A DNA stretch of 6,735 nucleotides from an uncultured Spirochaetales bacterium. Its GTDB lineage: Bacteria > Spirochaetota > Spirochaetia > Sphaerochaetales > Sphaerochaetaceae. Under the pieces are notes generated by a model. That model worked only from the letters and a program-made list of their open reading frames with translations, made no database searches and had not been told where the DNA came from. Below, piece by piece: positions 1 through 5,446 of the stretch. Positions within the stretch are counted from its first letter, which is position 1. The number at the start of each line of letters is the position of its first letter. A program made the translations under genes and the position numbers. Location: the NCBI GenBank assembly GCA_949292445.1, contig CASEZU010000151.1, forward strand, positions 1 through 6,735. The letters are read 5' to 3'.

Positions 1-1
1 T

Positions 2-1303
2 ATGAATGTTCTTGCAGAGGAATTGAATAAGACGCTCAGCGATTCTGTCGCATATGGCTTCCTGTCGCCGGTAGGCAGGAGGATGTATTTCCCAAAGGGA
101 ATCGTCGCACAGAGCGATGAGGCCAAGGAGAAGGCGAAGAAGTACAACGCCACTGTGGGGCTGGCTACCAGAAACGGTGAGCCTTTCTATCTGCAGGACA
201 TCTACTCGGCGTTCAGGGAAGGAGCTTTCAAGCCTTCACAGATATTCTCCTATGCTCCCGGCGGAGGAGACAAGACGCTCCGTGCCCTCTGGCGCGACAG
301 CATGGTTGAGAAGAATCCTTCGCTGAAGGGGACGAAATTCTCTCTTCCTCTCGTCACCGGAGGCCTTACTCATGCGATCAGCATGGTGGCGGAGCTTTTC
401 ACAGCCGAGGGTGATCAGATAGTCTGCCCAGATCTCTTCTGGGATAATTACGATCTCATCTTCCGCGATCTCGTGGGCGCGGAGCCTGTGCTTTTCCCGT
501 TCTACGGCGAGGATGGCGGATTCAATATCAGCGGGATGAAGGAGGCGCTTCTCTCAGTAAGGGGAGAGCACGCGAGGATCATTCTCAATTTCCCGAATAA
601 TCCTACGGGCTACACCCCGTCCAGGGATGAAGCGAAGAGGATAGTCGAGGCTGTCAAAGCTGTCGCTGATACAGGCAAGAAGGTCATGGTCATCTCTGAT
701 GATGCCTATTTCGGGCTGTTCTTCGAGGAGGAGACGGAGAAGGAGTCCCTCTTCTCGTTCTTCGCTGATGCACATGAGAACATCTTCGCCATTAAGGGCG
801 ATGCTGCCACGAAGGAGGAGATGGTCTGGGGCTTCAGGGTGGGCTTCCTGACATATGCCTCCAAAGGTTTCACCGATGCCCATCTCGATGCCCTGACAAA
901 GAAGACGCTCGGCATGATCAGATGCACCGTCTCGAACTGCGACAGGCCGGGACAGAGCCTTATTGTCAGCGCGATGCAGGGCGGATCCCATTACGATGAG
1001 GATAAAGCCGTGATCTTCAGCGAGATGAAGAAACGCTATGGCATCGTCCGTCAGGCTGTCGCTAAGCATGCGGGAGAGAAGGTGCTTACTCCGTACTCAT
1101 TCAACTCCGGCTATTTCATGGCATTTGACACGCACGGAAAGGATGCGGAGGAGCTCAGGACTTATCTTCTGGATAAGTATCAGATCGGTGTCATAAACAT
1201 CATGGGCGGCACACTCCGCCTCGCATACTGCTCCGTAGAGCCGGAAGGACTCGAGGAGCTTGTCGATACGGTCTACAAGGCCGCTGGAGAGCTATGGAGC
1301 TGA
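2..1303 (+). CDS. PLP-dependent aminotransferase, class I/II fold (fold type I)
   Basis: Cytoplasmic aminotransferase of 433 residues that would move an amino group between an amino acid and a 2-oxo acid; the sequence does not fix the substrate. Fold-type-I landmarks are present in order: NFPNNPTGY (196-204, Asn200 contacting the cofactor), SDDAY (232-236, Asp234 binding the pyridine nitrogen and Tyr236 its hydroxyl), Lys271 in ATKEEMVWGFRVGF as the likely Schiff-base lysine, Arg279 in GFRVG for the cofactor phosphate, and TLRLAY with Arg406 as the likely substrate-carboxylate arginine. The length is normal for the family. The ATG at position 2 gives an N-terminus (MNVLAEELNKTL, then YFPKGIVAQS) like that of related proteins, but its ribosome-binding site lies outside the window, so a slightly earlier start cannot be excluded. 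The stop overlaps the next gene by 10 nt, so it is the first visible gene of a three-gene operon. The family call is firm; the substrate is unknown. Confidence 0.9.
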   Translation: MNVLAEELNKTLSDSVAYGFLSPVGRRMYFPKGIVAQSDEAKEKAKKYNATVGLATRNGEPFYLQDIYSAFREGAFKPSQIFSYAPGGGDKTLRALWRDSMVEKNPSLKGTKFSLPLVTGGLTHAISMVAELFTAEGDQIVCPDLFWDNYDLIFRDLVGAEPVLFPFYGEDGGFNISGMKEALLSVRGEHARIILNFPNNPTGYTPSRDEAKRIVEAVKAVADTGKKVMVISDDAYFGLFFEEETEKESLFSFFADAHENIFAIKGDAATKEEMVWGFRVGFLTYASKGFTDAHLDALTKKTLGMIRCTVSNCDRPGQSLIVSAMQGGSHYDEDKAVIFSEMKKRYGIVRQAVAKHAGEKVLTPYSFNSGYFMAFDTHGKDAEELRTYLLDKYQIGVINIMGGTLRLAYCSVEPEGLEELVDTVYKAAGELWS

Positions 1304-1656
1304 GCACGAAGCTGTACATTCTCGACGATGATGGCAGGAAGTTCATGGGGGCAGGGGTCCTCTGGCTTCTGGAGCGCGTCGAGGAGACAGGTTCGCTTCT
1401 CTCGGCAAGCCGCAGCATGGGTCTTTCCTATACCAAGGCGAGATCGATGCTGGAAGCTCTCGAAGAGAATCTGGGACGTCCTGTCCTTGACAGAAAGAAG
1501 GGCGGAGCGGAACGCATGGGCGCGACGCTGACGCCATTCGCGAAGAAGTATATTTCCCTTTATAGGGAATTCCAGTCTGAGGCAAAGGCGGATGCCCAGA
1601 GAAGATTCGATAACTTCTCGGCATCCGTGAGGAAGCTCATGGAGGAAAAGATATGA
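1294..1656 (+). CDS. Stand-alone ModE-N-type winged helix-turn-helix protein
   Basis: Small DNA-binding protein of 120 residues matching the N-terminal domain of ModE (LysR-like winged HTH). The opening (STKLYILDDDGRKFMGAG, about 4-21) corresponds to the first strand and turn of ModE. Residues 32-66 (ETGSLLSASRSMGLSYTKAR, then LEALEENLGRPVLDR) are the HTH, with the typical 'tGSlsaAar.mgmSY..a' pattern. The wing (GAERMGATLTPF, 71-82) and a long C-terminal helix that probably dimerises follow. There is no MOP/TOBE molybdate-binding domain, so molybdate sensing cannot be assumed. The ATG lies inside the end of the aminotransferase gene (10-nt overlap) with GGAG at 1286-1289, and the stop overlaps the phosphofructokinase start as ATGA. 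I infer a local transcription regulator co-expressed with both metabolic genes; its ligand and targets are unknown. Confidence 0.82.
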   Translation: MELSTKLYILDDDGRKFMGAGVLWLLERVEETGSLLSASRSMGLSYTKARSMLEALEENLGRPVLDRKKGGAERMGATLTPFAKKYISLYREFQSEAKADAQRRFDNFSASVRKLMEEKI

Positions 1657-2990
1657 GCAATAGCAAGCAACAGTATGATTTCACGATCGAGACGCTAGGG
1701 CCGGCAAAGCTCAGCTCCCCGATCAGGATGTCGAAGCGCGGAGGTGACGGTCTTGCCGACTATGTCCGCGATGAGGACCGTATCCTCTTTTCTATCGAGG
1801 CTGAGCAGGTAGGAGGAAAGTCCGAGCTGCTCCATTCAGATACTCTTGAGATCGCAGGTCCGAGGGAGAAGATCTACTTCAATCCTGCTCATGTCCATGC
1901 TGCGATCTGCACATGCGGCGGTCTCTGCCCTGGTCTCAACAACGTCATCAGATCTGTTGTCCGCTGCTTCTGGTACCGCTACGGTGTAAGGAGAATCTCA
2001 GGTATCCAGTATGGTTATCTGGGGCTTCTTGAGAATTCTCCATGGCCTGTCATTCCCCTTGATCCGGATGTCGTCGACGATATTCTCGAGAAAGGCGGCA
2101 CAATCCTCGGCTCGGCCCGCGGCGGCGGAAAGCAGGTTGAGGAGATCGTCGATTCTCTCGAGAGAATGAACATCAACATCCTCATCGCGATCGGAGGCGA
2201 CGGAACGCTCCGCGGCGCTCAGGATATCGGGGAGGAGATAAAGAGAAGAGGCCTCAAGATCGCCATCGTCGGTGTTCCCAAGACCATCGACAACGACCTC
2301 TCCTTCATCGATGCATCGTTCGGATTCGATACGGCTGTCTCCCAGGTTGTTCCCGTCATCAGGGGCGCCCACGCGGAAGCCACCGGTGCGATCAACGGCA
2401 TCGGCCTTGTCAAGGTCATGGGAAGGGAGTCCGGCTTCATTGCAGCCAATGCGGCTCTCGCACAGTCTGACGTCAACTTCTGCCTCATCCCTGAATCTCC
2501 TTTCGATCTTGAGGGGCCTAACGGCCTTCTTGAGAACGTGAAGAGACGCCTCCTTGAGCGCGGCCATGCCGTGATCCTCATTGCAGAAGGTGCCGGCCTT
2601 GAGATGCTTCCGGCTACAGGTGAGACGGATGCTTCCGGAAACGTGAAGTTCGGAGATATCGGAGTGTTCCTCAAGAATGCCATGAAGGATTATTTCGCAG
2701 AGCAGGGTATCTCCACGACGATCAAATACATCGATCCGTCCTACATCATACGTTCCGCCCCTGCTGACAGCTATGACTCGATCTACTGCGCCAGGATCGG
2801 AGCTCACGCGGTTCATGCTGCCATGGCCGGAAAGACACAGTGCATCGCATCCCGCGTGAATAACCAGTTCGTCTATGTTCCTATCAAGGTCGCGGTTTCC
2901 AAGCGCAGCCATGTCGAGATTGAGGGCTCTCTCTGGAGAGATGTCCTTGAGAATACAAGGCAGCCTTTCTCGATGAAGAACGGCGACTGA
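1653..2990 (+). CDS. pfkA: 6-phosphofructokinase, atypical ATP-dependent clade (PFK group II, 'clade X')
   Basis: Phosphorylates fructose 6-phosphate to fructose 1,6-bisphosphate, the committing step of glycolysis, in the cytoplasm. The protein has 445 residues, as expected for the spirochaete/trypanosomatid-type enzyme and longer than the roughly 320 of E. coli PfkA; the extra length is mainly an N-terminal extension. Visible motifs are CGGLCPGLN (88-96, nucleotide loop), GGDGT (181-185), PKTIDND (209-215, Asp213 as catalytic base), MGRESGF (256-262, substrate contact) and PSYIIRSAP (362-370). Gly184 is the residue expected of ATP users (PPi enzymes carry Asp), while Lys210 in PKTIDND is typical of PPi enzymes. 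This mixture marks the atypical ATP clade, so ATP use is inferred. The start is well supported: GGAGG at 1641-1645 lies 7 nt before the ATG, which shares ATGA with the previous stop. A strong terminator follows 18 nt after the stop. Confidence 0.95.
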   Translation: MSNSKQQYDFTIETLGPAKLSSPIRMSKRGGDGLADYVRDEDRILFSIEAEQVGGKSELLHSDTLEIAGPREKIYFNPAHVHAAICTCGGLCPGLNNVIRSVVRCFWYRYGVRRISGIQYGYLGLLENSPWPVIPLDPDVVDDILEKGGTILGSARGGGKQVEEIVDSLERMNINILIAIGGDGTLRGAQDIGEEIKRRGLKIAIVGVPKTIDNDLSFIDASFGFDTAVSQVVPVIRGAHAEATGAINGIGLVKVMGRESGFIAANAALAQSDVNFCLIPESPFDLEGPNGLLENVKRRLLERGHAVILIAEGAGLEMLPATGETDASGNVKFGDIGVFLKNAMKDYFAEQGISTTIKYIDPSYIIRSAPADSYDSIYCARIGAHAVHAAMAGKTQCIASRVNNQFVYVPIKVAVSKRSHVEIEGSLWRDVLENTRQPFSMKNGD

Positions 2991-3008
2991 CAGCAGCTTT
3001 AATAAGAC

Positions 3009-3043
3009 AGGAGCTCTCATTGTATTGCGGGAGCTCCTTTTTT
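3009..3043 (+). terminator. Rho-independent terminator of the aminotransferase-HTH-pfkA operon
   Basis: AGGAGCTC (3009-3016) pairs perfectly with GAGCTCCT (3031-3038). The stem extends inward by a T-G wobble and a C-G pair, giving about 10 bp around a 10-nt loop. A run of six T (3038-3043) follows. It begins 18 nt after the phosphofructokinase stop and should end transcription of the upstream operon. Confidence 0.9.
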
Positions 3044-3132
3044 ACTCATTGTTTATTCCCTTGCATACATGAAAATACAGAGTGAGCTCTTATGTTTATT
3101 CTTCAAAATGCAACATTGTTCCGAAAATGACT

Positions 3133-3190
3133 AAAATTTTTAAGAATTTTCAGAAAACCTCTTTTCACGCTCAAGGTAAGTCGCTATATT
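3133..3190 (+). promoter_or_regulatory. Predicted sigma70-type promoter with AT-rich upstream element for the small RNA
   Basis: The -35 candidate is TTTTCA (3162-3167, 4 of 6 to TTGACA), then a spacer of exactly 17 bp, then the -10 candidate TATATT (3185-3190, 5 of 6). The predicted start of transcription is near 3197. AT-rich DNA at 3133-3157, including the self-complementary AAAATTTTTAAGAATTTT, lies about 40-64 bp before that start, where an UP element would sit. A second -10 reading, TATTAT (3187-3192), needs a 19-bp spacer and is less likely. The call is from motif matching by eye. Confidence 0.65.
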
Positions 3191-3224
3191 ATGGCCAGAA
3201 AGTGGAAGCAGAACTTCCATTCTA

Positions 3225-3264
3225 ACCTCCTTTTGTTCCCCATACACGGTTTACCTCCTTTTGT
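3225..3264 (+). repeat. Two exact copies of ACCTCCTTTTGT, 28 nt apart
   Basis: Copy 1 is at 3225-3236 and copy 2 at 3253-3264. Both are exact over 12 nt. Copy 1 falls between the two predicted hairpins and copy 2 in the terminator loop, so both would be unpaired in the RNA. The complement, ACAAAAGGAGGT, is an extended Shine-Dalgarno sequence. Confidence 0.9.
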
Positions 3265-3281
3265 CCGTGATGGGGTTTTTT
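3238..3281 (+). terminator. Strong Rho-independent terminator with a motif-bearing loop
   Basis: CCCCAT (3238-3243) pairs with ATGGGG (3270-3275) and CACGG (3245-3249) with CCGTG (3265-3269): 11 bp with one bulged A at 3244. The loop is 15 nt (3250-3264). Six T (3276-3281), then ATTT, follow on the plus strand. On the minus strand the hairpin is followed by AACAAAAGG, not a T run, so the direction is plus. The long conserved-looking loop is unusual for a plain terminator. Confidence 0.88.
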
Positions 3282-3295
3282 ATTTGCTGCTGTTA

Positions 3296-3342
3296 AGACT
3301 TTGAGCGAACTGCCTTCGGCTGCATGAGACTTTATGGAACTG
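3296..3342 (+). repeat. Imperfect direct repeat upstream of the MATE gene, possible operator
   Basis: AGACTTTGAGCGAACTG (3296-3312) and AGACTTTATGGAACTG (3327-3342) share AGACTTT and GAACTG at their ends and differ in the 3-4 bases between. They start 31 bp apart, close to three DNA turns, so a protein binding both would contact the same face. A short inverted repeat, TGAAG/CTTCA (3341-3345 and 3352-3356), follows. Regulation of the transporter gene is inference; chance cannot be ruled out. Confidence 0.35.
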
Positions 3343-3361
3343 AAGACTCTGCTTCACCATA

Positions 3362-3391
3362 TTGTTGATTCCGCCGCATCCGGCATATACT
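3362..3391 (+). promoter_or_regulatory. Weak candidate promoter for the MATE gene
   Basis: TATACT (3386-3391, 5 of 6 to TATAAT) is the best -10 sequence close to the MATE start. The -35 is poor: TTGTTG (3362-3367) gives an 18-bp spacer, or TTGATT (3365-3370) a 15-bp spacer. A start near 3398 would leave a leader of only about 12 nt. Readthrough from the small-RNA promoter is an alternative. Confidence 0.25.
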
Positions 3392-3400
3392 CTCAGAAAA

Positions 3401-3405
3401 GGTGG
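3401..3405 (+). promoter_or_regulatory. Ribosome-binding site deciding the GTG start of the MATE gene
   Basis: GGTGG, within AAAAGGTGG (3397-3405), lies 4 nt before GTG at 3410. It supports that start over the in-frame TTG at 3362, which has no purine-rich site ahead and would add 16 residues unlike the family. Confidence 0.6.
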
Positions 3406-3409
3406 CAAG

Positions 3410-4774
3410 GTGAAGATACATCAGACAGATTTCTCAAAGGGAAAAGTATCGGCTCTCATCCTCAGAGTCTCATTTCCCCTGATCGTTGCTGAACTGGTCA
3501 ATCTTCTCTACAACATGGTTGACAGGATATATATCGGTCATCTGCCGGAGAACGGTTCTGTTGCCCTGACAGGACTCGGGCTTTGTTTTCCAATCATTTC
3601 CCTTGTGAGCGCTTTTGCCAAGCTCTTCGGCCCCAATGGAGGAGCTCCGCTCTGTGCCATGGCCCGAGGAAGAGGGGATTACAGGGAAGCATCGCTTGTA
3701 ATGGGGAACTCATTCACGCTTTCAGTCATCACCGGTTTTGTCCTCATGCTTGCTGTGCTTGTATTCAACAAACCAATCCTCTATGCTTTCGGGGCGAGTG
3801 ATCTGACATATCCATATGCCCGTGACTATCTGATGATCTACTCCATCGGAACAATTCCTGTTCTTGTGACGCTGAGCATGAATGCTTTCATCAACAGCCA
3901 GGGCTTTGCGATGATAGGGATGGTCACCGTACTCATCGGTGCGGTTATAAACATCCTGCTTGATCCGCTCCTGATCTTTGTCTTTGATCTTGGGGTCAGG
4001 GGAGCTGCCATTGCCACCGTGATCAGCCAGACTGTGTCCTGCCTTTTCGTGATCTCATTCCTCTGCGGAAAGAACGTGCAGCTGAAGCTCAGGCTCTCTG
4101 ACATGCGTCTGGGAGGGAGAAGATGCTGGAATATTGTAGCCCTGGGGACAAGCGGATTCACGATGGGGGCCACGAATTCTGTTGTACAGCTCGTCTGCAA
4201 CCGCTGTGCCTTCATCTGGGGCGGCGACCTCTATGTCGGCGTGATGACGATCCTCAATTCGGTGCGGGAGATATTCAATACCGCCATGAACGGAATAGGA
4301 AGCGGGGCCAGTCCTGTCATGAGCTTCAACTATGGTGCGCAGAACGGTGAGCGCACGATAAAGGCCAGCAACTTCACCCTTGTCTGCAGTTTCGTCTATT
4401 CGATGGCGGCCTGGCTTGTTGTGATAGCATTCCCTCATGCAATGGCCATGCTTTTCACGCAGGATGCTGCAATGATCGATGCCGCAGTCGGGGCGCTCAG
4501 GATTTACTTCTTCGGCTTCTTCTTCATGGCTTTCCAGACTTCGGGGCAGCAGACATTTGTCGCGCTGGGAAAAGCAAAGCAGGCTGTGTTCTTCTCCCTC
4601 TTCCGCAAAGTGATCATAGTCGTCCCGCTGACAATCGTCCTGCCGTATTTCTTCGGCATCGACGGTGTCATGCTCGCCGAACCCATAAGCAATGTCATCG
4701 GAGGGCTTGCGGCGTATCTTTCGATGAGGCACATGGTGATGCCGGAACTCAGGGCCATGGAAAGGAAAATCTGA
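3410..4774 (+). CDS. MATE-family efflux transporter (12 membrane segments expected)
   Basis: Inner-membrane antiporter of the MATE family, which exports drugs, dyes or metabolites using Na+ or H+ gradients; the substrate cannot be read from the sequence. From the GTG start it has 454 residues, the usual length. The N-terminus KIHQTDFSKGKVS, then LILRVSFPLIVAELVNLLYN and VDRIYIGH, is the standard MATE opening. GPNGGAPLCAMARGRGDYREA (74-94), INILLDPLLIFVFDLGVRGAA (180-200) and, in the second half, GIGSGASPVMSFNYGAQNGE (295-314) are the repeated family signatures. Hydrophobic stretches occur along the whole length, with a short basic tail (PELRAMERKI). The start follows from GGTGG at 3401-3405 and family alignment. 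The gene is separated from the upstream operon by two terminators, so it is probably transcribed alone or by readthrough from the small-RNA promoter. No terminator is visible before the next gene. Confidence 0.92.
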   Translation: MKIHQTDFSKGKVSALILRVSFPLIVAELVNLLYNMVDRIYIGHLPENGSVALTGLGLCFPIISLVSAFAKLFGPNGGAPLCAMARGRGDYREASLVMGNSFTLSVITGFVLMLAVLVFNKPILYAFGASDLTYPYARDYLMIYSIGTIPVLVTLSMNAFINSQGFAMIGMVTVLIGAVINILLDPLLIFVFDLGVRGAAIATVISQTVSCLFVISFLCGKNVQLKLRLSDMRLGGRRCWNIVALGTSGFTMGATNSVVQLVCNRCAFIWGGDLYVGVMTILNSVREIFNTAMNGIGSGASPVMSFNYGAQNGERTIKASNFTLVCSFVYSMAAWLVVIAFPHAMAMLFTQDAAMIDAAVGALRIYFFGFFFMAFQTSGQQTFVALGKAKQAVFFSLFRKVIIVVPLTIVLPYFFGIDGVMLAEPISNVIGGLAAYLSMRHMVMPELRAMERKI

Positions 4775-4799
4775 AAACCTGCCGTCTCTGTCGTATAAT
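4771..4799 (+). promoter_or_regulatory. Predicted sigma70-type promoter of the DUF4867-like gene
   Basis: A perfect -10, TATAAT (4794-4799), lies 17 bp after CTGAAA (4771-4776, 4 of 6 to TTGACA). The -35 overlaps the stop codon of the MATE gene (4772-4774). Transcription would start near 4806, leaving a leader of about 12 nt that just includes the ribosome-binding site. Confidence 0.75.
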
Positions 4800-4807
4800 T
4801 GTTGGCT

Positions 4808-4812
4808 GGAGG
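4808..4812 (+). promoter_or_regulatory. Ribosome-binding site deciding the ATG start at 4818
   Basis: GGAGG lies 5 nt before ATG at 4818 but only 2 nt before the in-frame GTG at 4815, so the ATG is the better start. GGAGGTT (4808-4814) could also pair over 7 nt with AACCTCC (3224-3230) of the predicted small RNA, although any strong site of this type would. Confidence 0.75.
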
Positions 4813-4817
4813 TTGTG

Positions 4818-5441
4818 ATGATCATTCACGATATTGCCGATAAAGAGTTTTCCCGCTATGGGAAGATAGTGGAGGGGATGGATGTGTCCGCTCTTCTTGC
4901 AGTGCTCGATAATGTATCACCGTGCCCTGATGACGGGACGGTCTATGTTCCTGATGTCCCTGAGCTTGATGCCCTGCCTGCATATGAATTTCTCCGTGAC
5001 CATGTTTACGGCGGGATGCCGGTACAGATAGGATATTGTTCCGGTACGAACACGAAGCTGAACTGCCTTGAATACCACAGAGGCTGTGAGATAAACGCCG
5101 CATCATCTCCGTTCGTTCTCCTGCTCGCCGATGCCAGAAGCATCAGGGACGGGAAGATAGACTCTGCAGAGGTGGAGGCTTTCAGGGTTCCCGCGGATAC
5201 TCCGGTGATGATCTATGAGACCACGCTTCACTATGCTCCCTGCGGAAGATTCAAGGTCATGGTCGCACTGCCGGCAGGAACAAATACAGGGAAGCCTGAC
5301 ATCATCCCCTCCTCATGGGAGGACGGGCTTCTCCGCGCCAGAAACAAATGGCTCATAGCGCATCCTGATACCAAGGAGGCTGCCTCCGGCGCCTATGCTG
5401 GCATAACCGGAGAGAACATCGATATTTCTGATATCCTGTGA
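4818..5441 (+). CDS. DUF4867-like protein, probable cupin-type fold, function unknown
   Basis: Cytoplasmic protein of 207 residues with no signal peptide or membrane segment. It resembles, from memory, the family named DUF4867: the run VYVPDVPELDALPA (42-55), then YGGMPVQIGYCSGTNTKLNC (64-83), EYHRGCEIN (85-93), ETTLHYAPC (134-142) and ARNKWLIAHPD (174-184) are the family-like blocks. His87 and Glu91 in HxxxE and His138 in the later block are placed like metal ligands of a cupin, so a small-molecule enzyme or sugar/acid-binding role is possible but unproven. The start is the ATG 5 nt after GGAGG. A perfect TATAAT just upstream suggests transcription separate from the MATE gene, although the 43-bp gap would also allow co-transcription. 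A hairpin follows 5 nt after the stop. The family name is moderately sure; the function is unknown. Confidence 0.82.
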   Translation: MIIHDIADKEFSRYGKIVEGMDVSALLAVLDNVSPCPDDGTVYVPDVPELDALPAYEFLRDHVYGGMPVQIGYCSGTNTKLNCLEYHRGCEINAASSPFVLLLADARSIRDGKIDSAEVEAFRVPADTPVMIYETTLHYAPCGRFKVMVALPAGTNTGKPDIIPSSWEDGLLRARNKWLIAHPDTKEAASGAYAGITGENIDISDIL

Positions 5442-5446
5442 ATGAA

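Larger units (their letters stand above)
3197..3281 (+). ncRNA. Predicted small regulatory RNA (~85 nt) with two anti-Shine-Dalgarno-like motifs
   Basis: This is a free-standing transcription unit without a coding frame, framed by a promoter and its own terminator. The predicted RNA begins with a hairpin: AGAA (3197-3200) and TGGAAG (3203-3208) pair with CTTCCA (3214-3219) and TTCT (3220-3223), with a 2-nt AG bulge and a CAGAA loop. An unpaired linker (3224-3237) carries the first ACCTCCTTTTGT. The terminator hairpin (3238-3275) shows the second copy in its loop, and six T follow. The first nine bases of the motif, ACCTCCTTT, match the anti-Shine-Dalgarno tail of bacterial 16S rRNA, so the exposed copies could pair with ribosome-binding sites of type AGGAGGT. 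Pyrimidine-rich seeds in linkers and terminator loops are a known small-RNA design (for example RsaE/RoxS or the CCUCC-containing 'cuckoo' RNAs), but I do not recognise this as a member of a named family. A leader or attenuator of the MATE gene is the main alternative. Confidence 0.62.
2991..3409. other. Intergenic region without protein gene (operon end, small RNA, transporter upstream region)
   Basis: This 419-bp gap is much richer in A+T than its surroundings. From left to right it holds the phosphofructokinase-operon terminator (3009-3043), an unexplained AT-rich stretch (about 3044-3132), a promoter with upstream element (3133-3190), a probable small RNA (3197-3281), and a stretch before the MATE gene with an imperfect direct repeat (3296-3342). 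In 3044-3132 I see only a short direct repeat, TGTTTATTC at 3050-3058 and 3093-3101, and no convincing promoter or gene. Confidence 0.7.

Noticed and set aside
554..1069. 171-codon minus-strand frame opposite the aminotransferase
   Set aside because: No family resemblance, and the sense strand carries the conserved PLP motifs at the same place.
1998..3020. Long open frame (340 codons) on the minus strand opposite pfkA
   Set aside because: It is antisense to a gene with all family motifs, shows no recognisable domain, and runs through the operon terminator. It is explained by the codon bias of the real gene.
3134..3150. AT-rich palindrome AAAATTTTTAAGAATTTT as a terminator or operator
   Set aside because: The stem has almost no G-C pairs and no following T run; its position fits an upstream promoter element better.
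3225..3264. Fragment of a 16S rRNA gene or a CRISPR-like repeat
   Set aside because: Only the last nine bases of the 16S tail are matched and nothing of the preceding rRNA is present; two 12-nt copies inside one hairpin RNA do not make a CRISPR array.
3362..3409. TTG at 3362 as the start of the MATE protein
   Set aside because: No ribosome-binding site precedes it, and the extra 16 residues are unlike MATE N-termini; GTG at 3410 gives the standard KIHQTDFSKGKVS opening after GGTGG.
4815..4817. GTG at 4815 as the start of the DUF4867-like protein
   Set aside because: It is only 2 nt from GGAGG; the adjacent ATG at 4818 has proper spacing.
4055..4825. 256-codon minus-strand frame opposite the MATE gene
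   Set aside because: Its translation is hydrophilic and low in complexity with no domain, and the plus strand encodes conserved membrane segments.
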